Below are positions 7,751 through 15,240 of a stretch of 64,000 nt of DNA, piece after piece. The position numbers were made by a program, and so were the translations under genes. The notes under the pieces are model-generated. The model saw only the letters and a list, made by a program, of their open reading frames with translations, did no database searches and was not told where the DNA came from. Numbering within the stretch: position 1 is the stretch's first letter; every line of letters starts with the position of its first letter. Origin of the DNA: Cellulomonas xylanilytica (GTDB lineage Bacteria > Actinomycetota > Actinomycetes > Actinomycetales > Cellulomonadaceae); the NCBI RefSeq assembly GCF_007989805.1, contig NZ_BJUB01000004.1, positions 1-64,000 of the forward strand. The letters are read 5' to 3'.

Positions 7751-9346
7751 GTGAGCACGACACTCGAGGAGGCCGCCCGACGCGTGCTGGGCCCGGGTGC
7801 GAGCCTGCGGGACGTCCAGTCCGACGCGCTGAGCGGGCTGCGCGGCCACGACACCCTCCTGGTCGCCCGCAGCGGCGCCGGAAAGACCGCGGTGTACGCC
7901 ATCGCCACGCTGCTCACCGGCCGGCTCACCGTCGTCGTCTCGCCCCTCCTGTCCCTCCAGCGGGACCAGGTCGGTGCCCTGCGGGACGCCGGGCTGCGCG
8001 CCGACTCGGTGAGCTCGGCGCGCTCCCGGCCGCAGCGGCGAGCGGCGCTGCAGGACGCCGCCGCCGGGCGGCTCGACGCGATCCTGCTGGCACCGGAGCA
8101 GCTGGTGCGCTCCGAGGTGCTGGAGTGCCTGGAGCAGGCGGACGTGGGTCTCGTCGTCGTCGACGAGGCGCACTGCGTGAGCGAGTGGGGGCACGACTTC
8201 CGGCCCGACTACCTGGCGGTGGCCGAGGTGGTCCCGCGGCTCGGCCGTCCGCGGCTCCTGGCGCTGACCGCGACGGCGTCGCCGCGCGTGCAGGCCGAGA
8301 TCGTGGAGCGGCTGGGCATGACCGACCCGCACGTCCTCGTGCGCGACGCCGACCGGCCGAACATCTGGCTCGGCGTCCGGCACGTGCCGACCGCGCGCGA
8401 CCGCGACGACCTCGTCGTCCGCACCGTCCTCGAGCACCACGAGCCGACCGTCGTCTACGCCCGCACGCACGGGCACACCGAGGCGCTCGCGGAGGCGCTG
8501 ACCGAGGCGGGCAGACCCACCGAGGCGTACCACGGTGGCCTCGCCGCCCGGGAGCGCGCCCGGGTCCAGGACGACTTCCTCAGCGGCCGGACCGACCTGC
8601 TCGTCGCCACCAGCGCGTTCGGCATGGGCGTCGACCGTGCCGACATCCGCCTCGTGGTGCACGCCGGCCTGCCACCGTCCCTCGACTCCTACTACCAGGA
8701 GGTCGGCCGGGCGGGTCGCGACGAGCGCCCCGCCCGAGCCGTCGCACTGGTCCTGCCCGGTGAGGTCGGGCTGAACCGGTTCCTCACCACGACCGCCGGA
8801 CCCCGACCCACCTCGGCCCGCGCGGTGCTGCGCGCCGTCGCCGGCGGTGCGAGGAGCCGGTACGACGTGGTCGCCGCGACCGGCCTGGCCCAGCGCACCG
8901 CGTCCCGCGCGCTGGGTGCGCTCCTGGACGCCGGCGTCCTGCGGGCCGACGGTGACGGGTACCGGACCACGACCCAGGACGAGTCGGCCGCGCTGCGTGC
9001 ACTGCAGGAGCGGCGCGAGCGCCTGCGTGCGATCGACCGGTCGCGCGTCGAGCTGGTGCAGACCTACGCGGACTCCTCCGACTGCCGACGGCGGCTGCTG
9101 CTGGAGCTCCTGGGCGAGTCCCACCCGGACCGGTGCGGCGCCTGCGACAGCTGCGACGCCGGGACGAGCGTCGACGTCGAGGATGCCCGGCTGTCCGGAG
9201 GGCAGCCCGTCGTGCACGCGCAGTGGGGTCCGGGCACGGTGAGCGCGGTCGAGGCAGACCGGGTGACGGTGCTCTTCGACGACCGCGGCTACGTCACGCT
9301 CGACACCGCCGTCGCCCTCGACTCGGGGCTGCTCACCCCGCGCTGA
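7751..9346 (+). CDS. RecQ-family ATP-dependent DNA helicase
   Basis: 531 aa, GTG at 7751, 16 bp after the SDR. All helicase motifs are visible: SGAGKTAVY (Walker A), VVVDEAHCVSEWGHDFRPDY (DEAH box plus the RecQ aromatic-rich loop), ALTATAS (motif III), TSAFGMGVDR and YYQEVGRAGRDE (motifs V and VI). A zinc-binding Cys cluster follows (CRRRLLLELL...CGACDSC). There is no HRDC domain; instead about 60 C-terminal residues (QPVVHAQWGPGTVSAVEADR) resemble the small beta-barrel tail found in many actinobacterial RecQ-like proteins. It unwinds DNA 3'-5' in recombination and repair. It is shorter than E. coli RecQ (about 610 aa) for lack of HRDC. Confidence 0.9.
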   Translation: MSTTLEEAARRVLGPGASLRDVQSDALSGLRGHDTLLVARSGAGKTAVYAIATLLTGRLTVVVSPLLSLQRDQVGALRDAGLRADSVSSARSRPQRRAALQDAAAGRLDAILLAPEQLVRSEVLECLEQADVGLVVVDEAHCVSEWGHDFRPDYLAVAEVVPRLGRPRLLALTATASPRVQAEIVERLGMTDPHVLVRDADRPNIWLGVRHVPTARDRDDLVVRTVLEHHEPTVVYARTHGHTEALAEALTEAGRPTEAYHGGLAARERARVQDDFLSGRTDLLVATSAFGMGVDRADIRLVVHAGLPPSLDSYYQEVGRAGRDERPARAVALVLPGEVGLNRFLTTTAGPRPTSARAVLRAVAGGARSRYDVVAATGLAQRTASRALGALLDAGVLRADGDGYRTTTQDESAALRALQERRERLRAIDRSRVELVQTYADSSDCRRRLLLELLGESHPDRCGACDSCDAGTSVDVEDARLSGGQPVVHAQWGPGTVSAVEADRVTVLFDDRGYVTLDTAVALDSGLLTPR

Positions 9347-9437
9347 CCGTTCGACGTGCGGGCGGCGGCGGTCGCGGCATACGGTCGGAGCAGGCGCGGG
9401 GCAGGCGGCGCCCACATGATCGTCCCGGGGGTTCACC

Positions 9438-10235
9438 ATGCCTGCCAGCACCGCGCCGCACCCGTTCGCCGTCGTCACCGGAGCCTCCAGCGGGATCGGC
9501 CTCGCCCTGGCCACCACGTTCGCCGAGCACGGCTTCGACCTGCTCGTCACCGCCGAGGACGAGGCCGTCAGCACGGTGGCCGACGAGCTCGACCGGGACG
9601 GGATCACGGCGCGCGCCGTGCGGGCCGACCTGACGACCCCGCGCGGGGTGCAGACGCTCGTCGACGCCGTCCGCGAGTCGGGCCGGCCGGTCGACGCGCT
9701 CGCCCTGAACGCCGGTGTGGGGAACGGCGGCCCCTTCCTGGAGACGCCGCTCGAGGGCGACCTCGAGGTGATCGCCCTCGACGTCCTCGCGCCGGTGCGG
9801 CTCAGCAAGGCCCTCGTGCCGGCGATGGTCGCGCGGGGCGAGGGGCGGGTGCTGTTCACGGCGTCGACGGCGAGCCTGATGCCCGGGCCGTACTACGCCA
9901 CCTACGCCGCCTCGAAGTCGTTCGTCCTGTCGTTCAGCGAGGCGCTGCGCTACGAGCTGAGGGACTCGGGCGTGACGGTCACGGCGCTGCTGCCCGGCCC
10001 GACCGACACGGCGTTCTTCGAGCGTGCGGACATGACGCAGACCCGGGTCGGCCAGGGGCCGAAGGACTCGCCGGTGAAGGTCGCCGCCGAGGCGTACGAG
10101 GCGCTCATGGAGGGACGGGACAAGATCGAGGTGGGCTCGCTCAAGGCGCGCTCCCAGACCGCGGCCGCGGCCGTCCTGCCCGACCGGGCGAAGGCCGCGA
10201 TGCACGCGTCGTTCACGAAGCCGACCGAGGAGTGA
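9438..10235 (+). CDS. SDR-family oxidoreductase
   Basis: 265 aa, ATG at 9438 with GGGGGTTC upstream. Classical SDR: VVTGASSGIGLALATTFAEHG, LNAGVGNGG, TASTASLMPG with the catalytic Ser and YAASK. The C-terminal half, with ALLPGPTDTAFFERADM, resembles YqjQ/DltE-type SDRs of unknown substrate. It is independent of the RecQ gene (91-bp gap) and converges with the minus-strand small-protein operon at 10295. Confidence 0.85.
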   Translation: MPASTAPHPFAVVTGASSGIGLALATTFAEHGFDLLVTAEDEAVSTVADELDRDGITARAVRADLTTPRGVQTLVDAVRESGRPVDALALNAGVGNGGPFLETPLEGDLEVIALDVLAPVRLSKALVPAMVARGEGRVLFTASTASLMPGPYYATYAASKSFVLSFSEALRYELRDSGVTVTALLPGPTDTAFFERADMTQTRVGQGPKDSPVKVAAEAYEALMEGRDKIEVGSLKARSQTAAAAVLPDRAKAAMHASFTKPTEE

Positions 10236-10294
10236 CCCGTCTCAGGGTGCCCGCACCCTGAACCGCAGGCCGGCGACGTCGAGCGCGGCCGGGC

Positions 10295-10513
10295 TCACCC
10301 GGGGACGTTCCGCGGGTCGTTCCCATAGCTGTTCTTCTCCGCGATCGTGCCGTCGAGGTTGTGGATCGCGTGCTCGGCGCCCCGGGCCAGCGCGGCGTCC
10401 CGGCCGGCGCGGACCGCGTCCTCCTTGCGCAGGAACCCGCCGTCGACCGGTTCGCCCTGCACCTCGTTGATCCACATCCCGTCCTTGTGCACGGTGTGCA
10501 CGCTGCTGCTCAT
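10295..10513 (-). CDS. DUF2188-domain small protein
   Basis: 72 aa, ATG at 10513 preceded by AGGAGCCAGCCC. The layout VHTVHKDGMWINEVQGE, then ARGAEHAIHNLDGTIAEKNSYGNDPRN, is the DUF2188 pattern: about 60-70 aa, a 'W.v..eg' strand followed by 'h..dG.i.e..sYG.dp.p'. Biochemical function is unknown. It is the third gene of a minus-strand run of three very short genes. Confidence 0.85.
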   Translation of the reverse strand: MSSSVHTVHKDGMWINEVQGEPVDGGFLRKEDAVRAGRDAALARGAEHAIHNLDGTIAEKNSYGNDPRNVPG

Positions 10514-10529
10514 GGGCTGGCTCCTCCGC

Positions 10530-10664
10530 TCAGGCCGAGTTGACCGGCCCGTCCGTGACGGGCGGGTCGGTGGGGTCGTCGGGTGCCTCGGGGACGTCCG
10601 TGCGCGTGAACGGCTCGTGCTCGTCCGGCTCTGCTCGGGTCGGCTCCCCCGGTCCCTGTGTCAT
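10530..10664 (-). CDS. 44-aa acidic Pro/Asp-rich hypothetical protein
   Basis: ATG at 10664, TGA ending at 10530; the start overlaps the stop of the 48-aa gene upstream as ATGA and it lies 16 bp before the DUF2188 gene. The product is disordered-looking (repeated EP, DP, TD and PDDPTDPP). No family is recognised. Coupling and the same strand as DUF2188 support it being real, but at this length and GC content the evidence is modest. Confidence 0.5.
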   Translation of the reverse strand: MTQGPGEPTRAEPDEHEPFTRTDVPEAPDDPTDPPVTDGPVNSA

Positions 10665-10807
10665 GCCTGGACGATCGGGCCGTGGGCGTCCGGGTTCGCC
10701 GGGTCCTCGCTGGCGGGAGGCGAGTCCTTCGGCCGGTCGTCGGGCAGGCCGTCCAGCTCGTCGGGCAGGTCAGGGACGTCGTCCCCCGTCGGTGTGCGGT
10801 CGCTCAT
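10661..10807 (-). CDS. 48-aa acidic hypothetical protein
   Basis: ATG at 10807 with GCGAGGTGCACC upstream (GAGG ribosome-binding site). The product contains DDVPDLPDELDGLPDD followed by RPKDSPPASEDPANPDAHG, highly acidic and probably unstructured. It overlaps the next start by four bases. Similar tiny acidic proteins occur near stress genes in actinobacteria; function unknown. Confidence 0.5.
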   Translation of the reverse strand: MSDRTPTGDDVPDLPDELDGLPDDRPKDSPPASEDPANPDAHGPIVQA

Positions 10808-10918
10808 GGTGCACCTCGCTCGCGTGAGCCTCGACGCACGTGTCCTGACGCCGCACCCCTCATCGTCAGCCTCCCGGGGCGTGGTCGCACGTCGGGCAGC
10901 CGGCCGCGCACGCTCTGC

Positions 10919-11782
10919 TCAGAACACCGGCTTGCCCCCGGTCACGCCCAGGACGGTCCCGGAGACGTAGGACGCCGTGGAGTCGGCCGCCAGGAACACG
11001 AACGCCGGAGCGACCTCGGCCGGCTGACCGGCGCGACCCAGCGGCGTGTCGGAGCCGAACGACGAGACCTTCTCCTCGGGCTGCGTGGCGGGCTGCAGCG
11101 GCGTCCAGATCGGCCCCGGTGCCACCGCGTTGACGCGGATGCCGCGCGGACCCAGCTCCCCGCCCAGGTTCACCGTGACGTTGTTGATGGCCGCCTTCGT
11201 CGAGGCGTAGTCGAGCAGCGACTCCGACGGCTGGTACGCCTGGATCGAGGAGACGTTGATGATGGACGAGCCCTCCCGGAGGTGCTCGAGCGCCTCCTGC
11301 GTCACCCAGAACAGGGCGTACAGGTTCGTCTTGAACGTGCGGTCGAGGTCCTCGGTGGTGATGTCGGCCATGGACTCGCGCCGCGCCCACTGGAAGCCCG
11401 CGTTGTTGACCAGGATGTCGAGCCCGCCCAGCTCGGTCGCCGCGGTGCGCACCGCCTGCCGGGCCTCGTCCTCGTCCCGCAGGTCGGCGGGCACCAGGAC
11501 GCACCTGCGGCCGGCCCGCTCCACCCACTCGGCGGTCTCGTCGGCGTCGGGCTTCTCCTCCGGCAGGTACACGATGGCCACGTCGGCGTCCTCCCGTGCG
11601 AACGCGATGGCGACCGCGCGGCCGATCCCTGAGTCGCCGCCTGTGATGAGCGCCTTGCGGCCGCTCAGGAGGCCCGAGCCCTGGTAGCTCGACTCGCCGT
11701 GGTCGGGCGCCGGGGTCATCGGCTCCGTCAGGCCCGGGGGCTGCTGCTGCTGGGCGGGGAACTGCTCGTCGGACTCGGACAT
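10919..11782 (-). CDS. SDR-family oxidoreductase, general-stress-protein-39 (YdaD/YhdF) type
   Basis: 287 aa, ATG at 11782 with GAGGAGCC upstream. The first 45 residues are the Gln/Pro-rich leader (PAQQQQPPGLTEPM...SSYQGSGLLSGRKALITGG) that typifies the stress-induced GSP39-like SDRs of Bacillus and actinobacteria. Then come GGDSGIGRAVAIAFAREDA, NNAGFQW, the Ser of INVSSIQAY and YASTK as YxxxK, ending SGTVLGVTGG. Predicted NAD(P)H-dependent reductase in the cytoplasm, probably general-stress controlled (family knowledge). It lies downstream of the GAF-ANTAR genes on the same strand, 91 bp from the nearest. Confidence 0.87.
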   Translation of the reverse strand: MSESDEQFPAQQQQPPGLTEPMTPAPDHGESSYQGSGLLSGRKALITGGDSGIGRAVAIAFAREDADVAIVYLPEEKPDADETAEWVERAGRRCVLVPADLRDEDEARQAVRTAATELGGLDILVNNAGFQWARRESMADITTEDLDRTFKTNLYALFWVTQEALEHLREGSSIINVSSIQAYQPSESLLDYASTKAAINNVTVNLGGELGPRGIRVNAVAPGPIWTPLQPATQPEEKVSSFGSDTPLGRAGQPAEVAPAFVFLAADSTASYVSGTVLGVTGGKPVF

Positions 11783-11873
11783 GCCGGCTCCTCGGTGATG
11801 CACCAACTCGTCGGCCGACTCCTTCAGCCCGTCGAGCGTCTCACCGCCGCACCCGGCCCACCACCGCTGCATG

Positions 11874-12572
11874 TCAGCGCCGCTGCGCCTCGCGCAGCAC
11901 CTCCTGGGCCGTCTGCAGGAGGTGCGAGCCGTTGACCGCGGAGCGCCGGAGCAGCTCGTCGTAGGCCTCGGCCATGTCCAGCGACAGCTGGTACGCGAGG
12001 GCGCCCTTGGCCTGCTCGATGACGACGCGTCCCTCGAGGGCGTCGGTGACGCGCTGCGCCAGGGCGTCGTCGTCCAGACCGAGCGGCTGCACGATCGCGA
12101 GCGTGGCGTAGTCGGCGAAGTTCTGCCCGAGCAGCCTCGACTCCTCGCTGAGCCCCTCCTCGGCCGTGGAGAATACGTTGAGGCCACCGATGACGTGGTT
12201 GCGCCAGTGCATCGGGAAGGCGTGCACCGAACGGAACCCCACCTCGACGATCCTGCGTCCGACCTCGTCCCAGCGCTCGGCGATCTCCGCGGCTCCGACG
12301 GCGTTCACCGCACGCCCCGTCCGGACCGTGTCGACGCACGGACCGGCCGCCTGCTGGGCCTGGTAGACCTCCAGCTCGGCGGCCCGGTGCGACGTCGCGC
12401 TGAGCAGCTCGAAGTCGCCCTCCCCCGTCCGCACGAGCAGCGCCGCCGCGTCGGCCGGCAGCAGCTCGGCGCAGTCCCGCACCAGCTGGGCCAGCAGGCC
12501 GGTGATCTCGTGCTCCCCCACCAGCGCGCTCGCGACGTCCGCGAGCGCCTGGGCAGACGTGCGTGCGGTCAT
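11874..12572 (-). CDS. GAF-ANTAR domain regulator (first paralogue)
   Basis: 232 aa, ATG at 12572 overlapping the stop of the upstream GAF-ANTAR gene as ATGA. Residues about 15-150 are a GAF sensor (LLPADAAALLVRTGEGDFELL, then VRSVHAFPM-type core seen as GFRSVHAFPMHWRN). Residues about 165-225 are an ANTAR RNA-binding antiterminator domain with RVVIEQAKGALAYQLSLDMA and a closing LRRSAV helix. ANTAR proteins bind paired hexaloop hairpins in nascent RNA to block termination (family knowledge). The ANTAR core here is the most canonical of the three. Confidence 0.87.
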   Translation of the reverse strand: MTARTSAQALADVASALVGEHEITGLLAQLVRDCAELLPADAAALLVRTGEGDFELLSATSHRAAELEVYQAQQAAGPCVDTVRTGRAVNAVGAAEIAERWDEVGRRIVEVGFRSVHAFPMHWRNHVIGGLNVFSTAEEGLSEESRLLGQNFADYATLAIVQPLGLDDDALAQRVTDALEGRVVIEQAKGALAYQLSLDMAEAYDELLRRSAVNGSHLLQTAQEVLREAQRR

Positions 12573-13312
12573 TGGTCACCGTTCCCCGTGCTGTCGTCCG
12601 TGCGGCTCTCGCTGTGGGAGTCGCCCTGGTCCGTGTTGGTGAAGCTGAGCCGCCTCTCGACGATCTCGCGGGAGATCTCGTCGAGGGTCATCGACTCGGC
12701 GTAGGCGTGCGCGCGCAGGATGGCGAGGGCGTCGTCGGGGCTGATCGCGAGCTGCGCGACGATCATGCCGGTCGCCTGGTGGACCCGGGCCCGGTCCGTC
12801 CAGGCGGCGAACGGTGCGCCGCTGGTGGAGCGGTCGTCGAGCAGTGCGGCGCCGACCGCGTCGACGAGGAACTGCGCGTCGTCGAGGCTCTGCTCCAGGT
12901 CCCCGTCCGCCCGATACACGGTGACGACGCCGACGGTGGTGCCGCCGGGGTGCATGGGGATGGCCCACACCGTCAGGGGTCCGGCGATGTCGCCGGCGAG
13001 CTCGGTGAACATCGGGAACGGTCCGCCGTGCTCGCCGTCGACGTGGGTGATGACGGTGCGGCCCTCGCGGAACGCGTCCTGGCCGGGTCCTTCGCCGAGG
13101 ACGTCCTGGAGGTCCTCGATGCGCGCGGACGTGCCGTTGGAGGACGTGACGGTGAGCCGTTCGGGCCGGGTGGAGGCGAGGGTGATGGCGCCGCCGTCCG
13201 CGCCGAGGATCTCGACGCACGCGCGGCACAGGCGCACGGCGAAGGGCTGGCTCGGTGAGCTGGACGCCAGGGAGCTGGCCAGTCGCGCAAGCACGACGCT
13301 CCTGCTGCTCAC
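12569..13312 (-). CDS. GAF-ANTAR domain regulator (second paralogue)
   Basis: 247 aa with the GTG start at 13312, preceded by GGGGGGAGC; coupled to the next gene by a 4-bp overlap. The GAF part covers about residues 10-160 (CVEILGADGGAITLAS, AFREGRTVITHVDGE, VWAIPMHPGGTTVGVVTVYR). The ANTAR part (ARVHQATGMIVAQLAISPDDALAIL, then TLDEISREIVERRL) is less canonical: the usual 'IgqAKGiLM' reads HQATGMIV, so RNA binding may be altered. The C-terminus is a polar Ser/Asp tail (about 20 aa). Ligand unknown. Confidence 0.83.
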   Translation of the reverse strand: MSSRSVVLARLASSLASSSPSQPFAVRLCRACVEILGADGGAITLASTRPERLTVTSSNGTSARIEDLQDVLGEGPGQDAFREGRTVITHVDGEHGGPFPMFTELAGDIAGPLTVWAIPMHPGGTTVGVVTVYRADGDLEQSLDDAQFLVDAVGAALLDDRSTSGAPFAAWTDRARVHQATGMIVAQLAISPDDALAILRAHAYAESMTLDEISREIVERRLSFTNTDQGDSHSESRTDDSTGNGDQ

Positions 13313-13415
13313 GCGAGCTCCCCCCGGTCGGTGCGCCCCGTCGGCACAGCTCCATCCTCCACCCACGGGGCCTCGGGCACCGTCGGTTCGTCTCTCGGTG
13401 AGACGGTGGTGCGGC

Positions 13416-14099
13416 TCAGCCCGGTGGCAGCCACAGCTCGCGCAGGACCCGTCGAGCGACCTCCGTGAGCGGCAGGTGCTCCTGCGTGCTCTCCGCCTGC
13501 AGCATCGCCAGCGCCTCGGCGGCGGTGCAGTCGTGCACGGCCATCGCTGCACCGACCGCCCGGTCGATCTCCGCCTGGGCCTCGAGCGCCGCGGGGACGT
13601 GGCTGTCGCCGCCCTGCAGCCGCTCCACCTGCAGCGCGAGCGTCAGGACGAGTCCGAGCTGCTGCGCGTACACGTCGGCGCGCACGATCCGGTCGCGGTC
13701 CCACGGGTCCAGGGAGTCGCTGTAGAGGTTCAGCGCCGCGTCGGCCCGGGGACCGACGTGCACGGCGAACGCGGCCGCGGACCGGAAGCCCTCGGTCTGC
13801 GCCGCCTGGCGCCAGGCGGGCCACCGGTCCTCGACCGCCAGGTCGGGGATGAGCTCGATGCTGAGCGTGTCCATGGCGGCGACGCACGGACCGCTGTCGT
13901 CGGCGTACTCCACCTCGTCGCAGCGCGCGGCACGGGGTCCGCTGCTGGCGGCCCGTCGGCTCTGCCCGGCGTGCCGGACGGAGATGCTGCACTCGATGTC
14001 GCTGCCCAGGTGGTAGGCCGCGTGCAGGACGAAGTCCTCGAGCGCGGTCTCCAGCGTCTCGCCCAGCTCCAGGGGCTCGGTCGTCGTCTCGTCGTGCAT
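13416..14099 (-). CDS. GAF-ANTAR domain regulator (third paralogue)
   Basis: 227 aa, ATG at 14099 with GGAGGGAGC upstream; an in-frame ATG 33 bp further up lacks a good ribosome-binding site. GAF region: DIECSISVRHAGQ, SGPCVAAMDTL, FRSAAAFAVHVG. C-terminal region: EIDRAVGAAMAVHDCTAAEA, then LPLTEVARRVL, a divergent ANTAR domain lacking the AKG core. It lies 103 bp upstream of the second paralogue. The conserved 'SGPCV.a...' GAF loop is shared with the first paralogue's AGPCVDTV, indicating duplication. Confidence 0.8.
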   Translation of the reverse strand: MHDETTTEPLELGETLETALEDFVLHAAYHLGSDIECSISVRHAGQSRRAASSGPRAARCDEVEYADDSGPCVAAMDTLSIELIPDLAVEDRWPAWRQAAQTEGFRSAAAFAVHVGPRADAALNLYSDSLDPWDRDRIVRADVYAQQLGLVLTLALQVERLQGGDSHVPAALEAQAEIDRAVGAAMAVHDCTAAEALAMLQAESTQEHLPLTEVARRVLRELWLPPG

Positions 14100-14187
14100 G
14101 GTGGTGCTCCCTCCACAGGGTGGGCGCCGCACCGGTCACGGCGAGGTGTCCGCTCCAGGTCACTCTGCCACCATGCCCGCTCGCTCG

Positions 14188-14631
14188 TCAGGAGCGCGCG
14201 CGGCCCTCGGCCAGGAAGGCGAGGCGCCGCAGGGTCTCGGTGTTGCGCGGGACCAGGGCGGCCGTGCGCAGCGGGCGCGGCACCAGCGTCCCCGGCCCGC
14301 GCACCGCGTCCTCCGTCAGCCGGACCGTGCAGCCGCCCCCGGTGCGTGGGCGCACCTCGATCTGCACGCGGGCCTCCCCCGCGGGCCAGCCGCGCGCCTG
14401 CAGGTCGATGCCTCGCTCGGGGTCCCAGCCGCGCGCGACGGTCACGTCGTCGAGCAGAGCGGGCCACAGGCCGAACGAGTGTGCGATCTCGGTGCCGGGT
14501 GCGGGCCAGGCGGGGTCGACGGCGCGGATGCGCGAGGTGCCGACGACCCAGGTGGCGTACGACCAGCCGTCGGCGAGCACGTCCAGCACCGCCGAGGGTG
14601 GGCAGCTGAGCTCTCTGGTGACGGTCGCCAT
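14188..14631 (-). CDS. SRPBCC (START/polyketide-cyclase-like) protein
   Basis: 147 aa, ATG at 14631. It has the helix-grip pattern of SRPBCC proteins: ATVTRELSCPPSAVLDVLAD, SYATWVVGTSRIRAVDPAWP, a central R...G beta stretch and a C-terminal helix (NTETLRRLAFLAEG). Such proteins bind small hydrophobic ligands. Divergently transcribed from the lipoprotein operon at 14714, sharing an 82-bp intergenic region. Ligand unknown. Confidence 0.75.
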   Translation of the reverse strand: MATVTRELSCPPSAVLDVLADGWSYATWVVGTSRIRAVDPAWPAPGTEIAHSFGLWPALLDDVTVARGWDPERGIDLQARGWPAGEARVQIEVRPRTGGGCTVRLTEDAVRGPGTLVPRPLRTAALVPRNTETLRRLAFLAEGRARS

Positions 14632-14700
14632 GGCTCGAACGTAACCACAGTCCCGGGATCGGCAACTCGTCCGACGAGTGCGGCGACCGCTGCGCCGTCC

Positions 14701-14713
14701 TACGCTCGCCAGG
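14701..14713 (+). promoter_or_regulatory. Candidate leaderless -10 element (TACGCT)
   Basis: TACGCT lies at 14701-14706, seven bases before the GTG at 14714. A TANNNT hexamer at this distance places transcription initiation on the start codon, as is common in actinobacteria. There is no Shine-Dalgarno sequence in front of this GTG, which fits. No good -35 hexamer is visible. Confidence 0.4.
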
Positions 14714-15157
14714 GTGACGTCGTACAGCAGGTGGCAGCTCCCGGTGTCGTGCACGATCGGCGCGCTGGTCGTGATGGCGCTGGTGGGCTGCGGGATCGCG
14801 CGTCCCGGGACGGAGACGGCGGGGACGACCGCCGAGGAGTTCTACCGGGCGGTCGCGGCGGACGACGGCCCAGGAGCCTGCGCGCTGCTCGCACCCACCA
14901 CGGTCGAGGCCCTCGAGGAGGACTCCGGGGAGCCGTGCGACGAGGCGGTGCTCGACGGCGAGGTCGGGGACACGCTGACGGCGCGCGCCGACGACGCGGC
15001 CGGCCCGACGGCGCGGGTCGCCGGTCGGCAGGCCCAGGTGGTCCTGACGACGGACGTCGTCTTCCTGACCGTGTCGGGCGACCACTGGCTGGTCAGGGCG
15101 GCGGGGTGCGACGCCCGCCCGGACCGCCCGTACGACTGCGTGCTGGAGGGCTCCTGA
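14714..15157 (+). CDS. Putative lipoprotein, first gene of a coupled three-gene operon
   Basis: 147 aa from GTG 14714. A short basic start (VTSYSRWQLP) is followed by a hydrophobic helix and a LVGC lipobox, with the lipidated Cys at about residue 25, so the protein is predicted to be anchored on the outer face of the membrane. The mature part (EEFYRAVAADDGPGACALLAPTT..) looks like the small 'nuclear transport factor 2-like/DUF' lipoproteins, with several Cys possibly forming disulfides. Its stop overlaps the 27-aa gene start by one base (TGATG). Confidence 0.72.
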   Translation: MTSYSRWQLPVSCTIGALVVMALVGCGIARPGTETAGTTAEEFYRAVAADDGPGACALLAPTTVEALEEDSGEPCDEAVLDGEVGDTLTARADDAAGPTARVAGRQAQVVLTTDVVFLTVSGDHWLVRAAGCDARPDRPYDCVLEGS

Positions 15158-15240
15158 TGAAGCTGCTGTTCTGGACCTGCCTCGGCGGCATCCTGCTGGG
15201 CCTGTGCTACGCGGCGACGCTCGGGGTGACGCACCGATGA
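15157..15240 (+). CDS. 27-aa single-pass membrane peptide
   Basis: ATG at 15157 starting on the last base of the lipoprotein stop, ending TGA 15238-15240, which overlaps the next ATG (15237) as ATGA; GGAGGG lies 7 nt upstream. The product starts MKLLFWTCLGG and is essentially one hydrophobic helix with a THR tail. Stop-start coupling on both sides and the intact frame suggest it is translated. It may be a membrane partner of the lipoprotein or of the DUF6766 protein. No homologue recognised. Confidence 0.6.
   Translation: MKLLFWTCLGGILLGLCYAATLGVTHR

Noticed and set aside
7676..9859. A 727-codon minus-strand frame across recQ
   Set aside because: No domains, Arg/Gly/Val-rich shadow of the helicase gene.
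14678..14713. An earlier start for the lipoprotein gene (ATG 14678 direction)
   Set aside because: It would add Arg-rich residues before the signal peptide; GTG 14714 gives a normal lipoprotein leader and a well-placed -10 hexamer.
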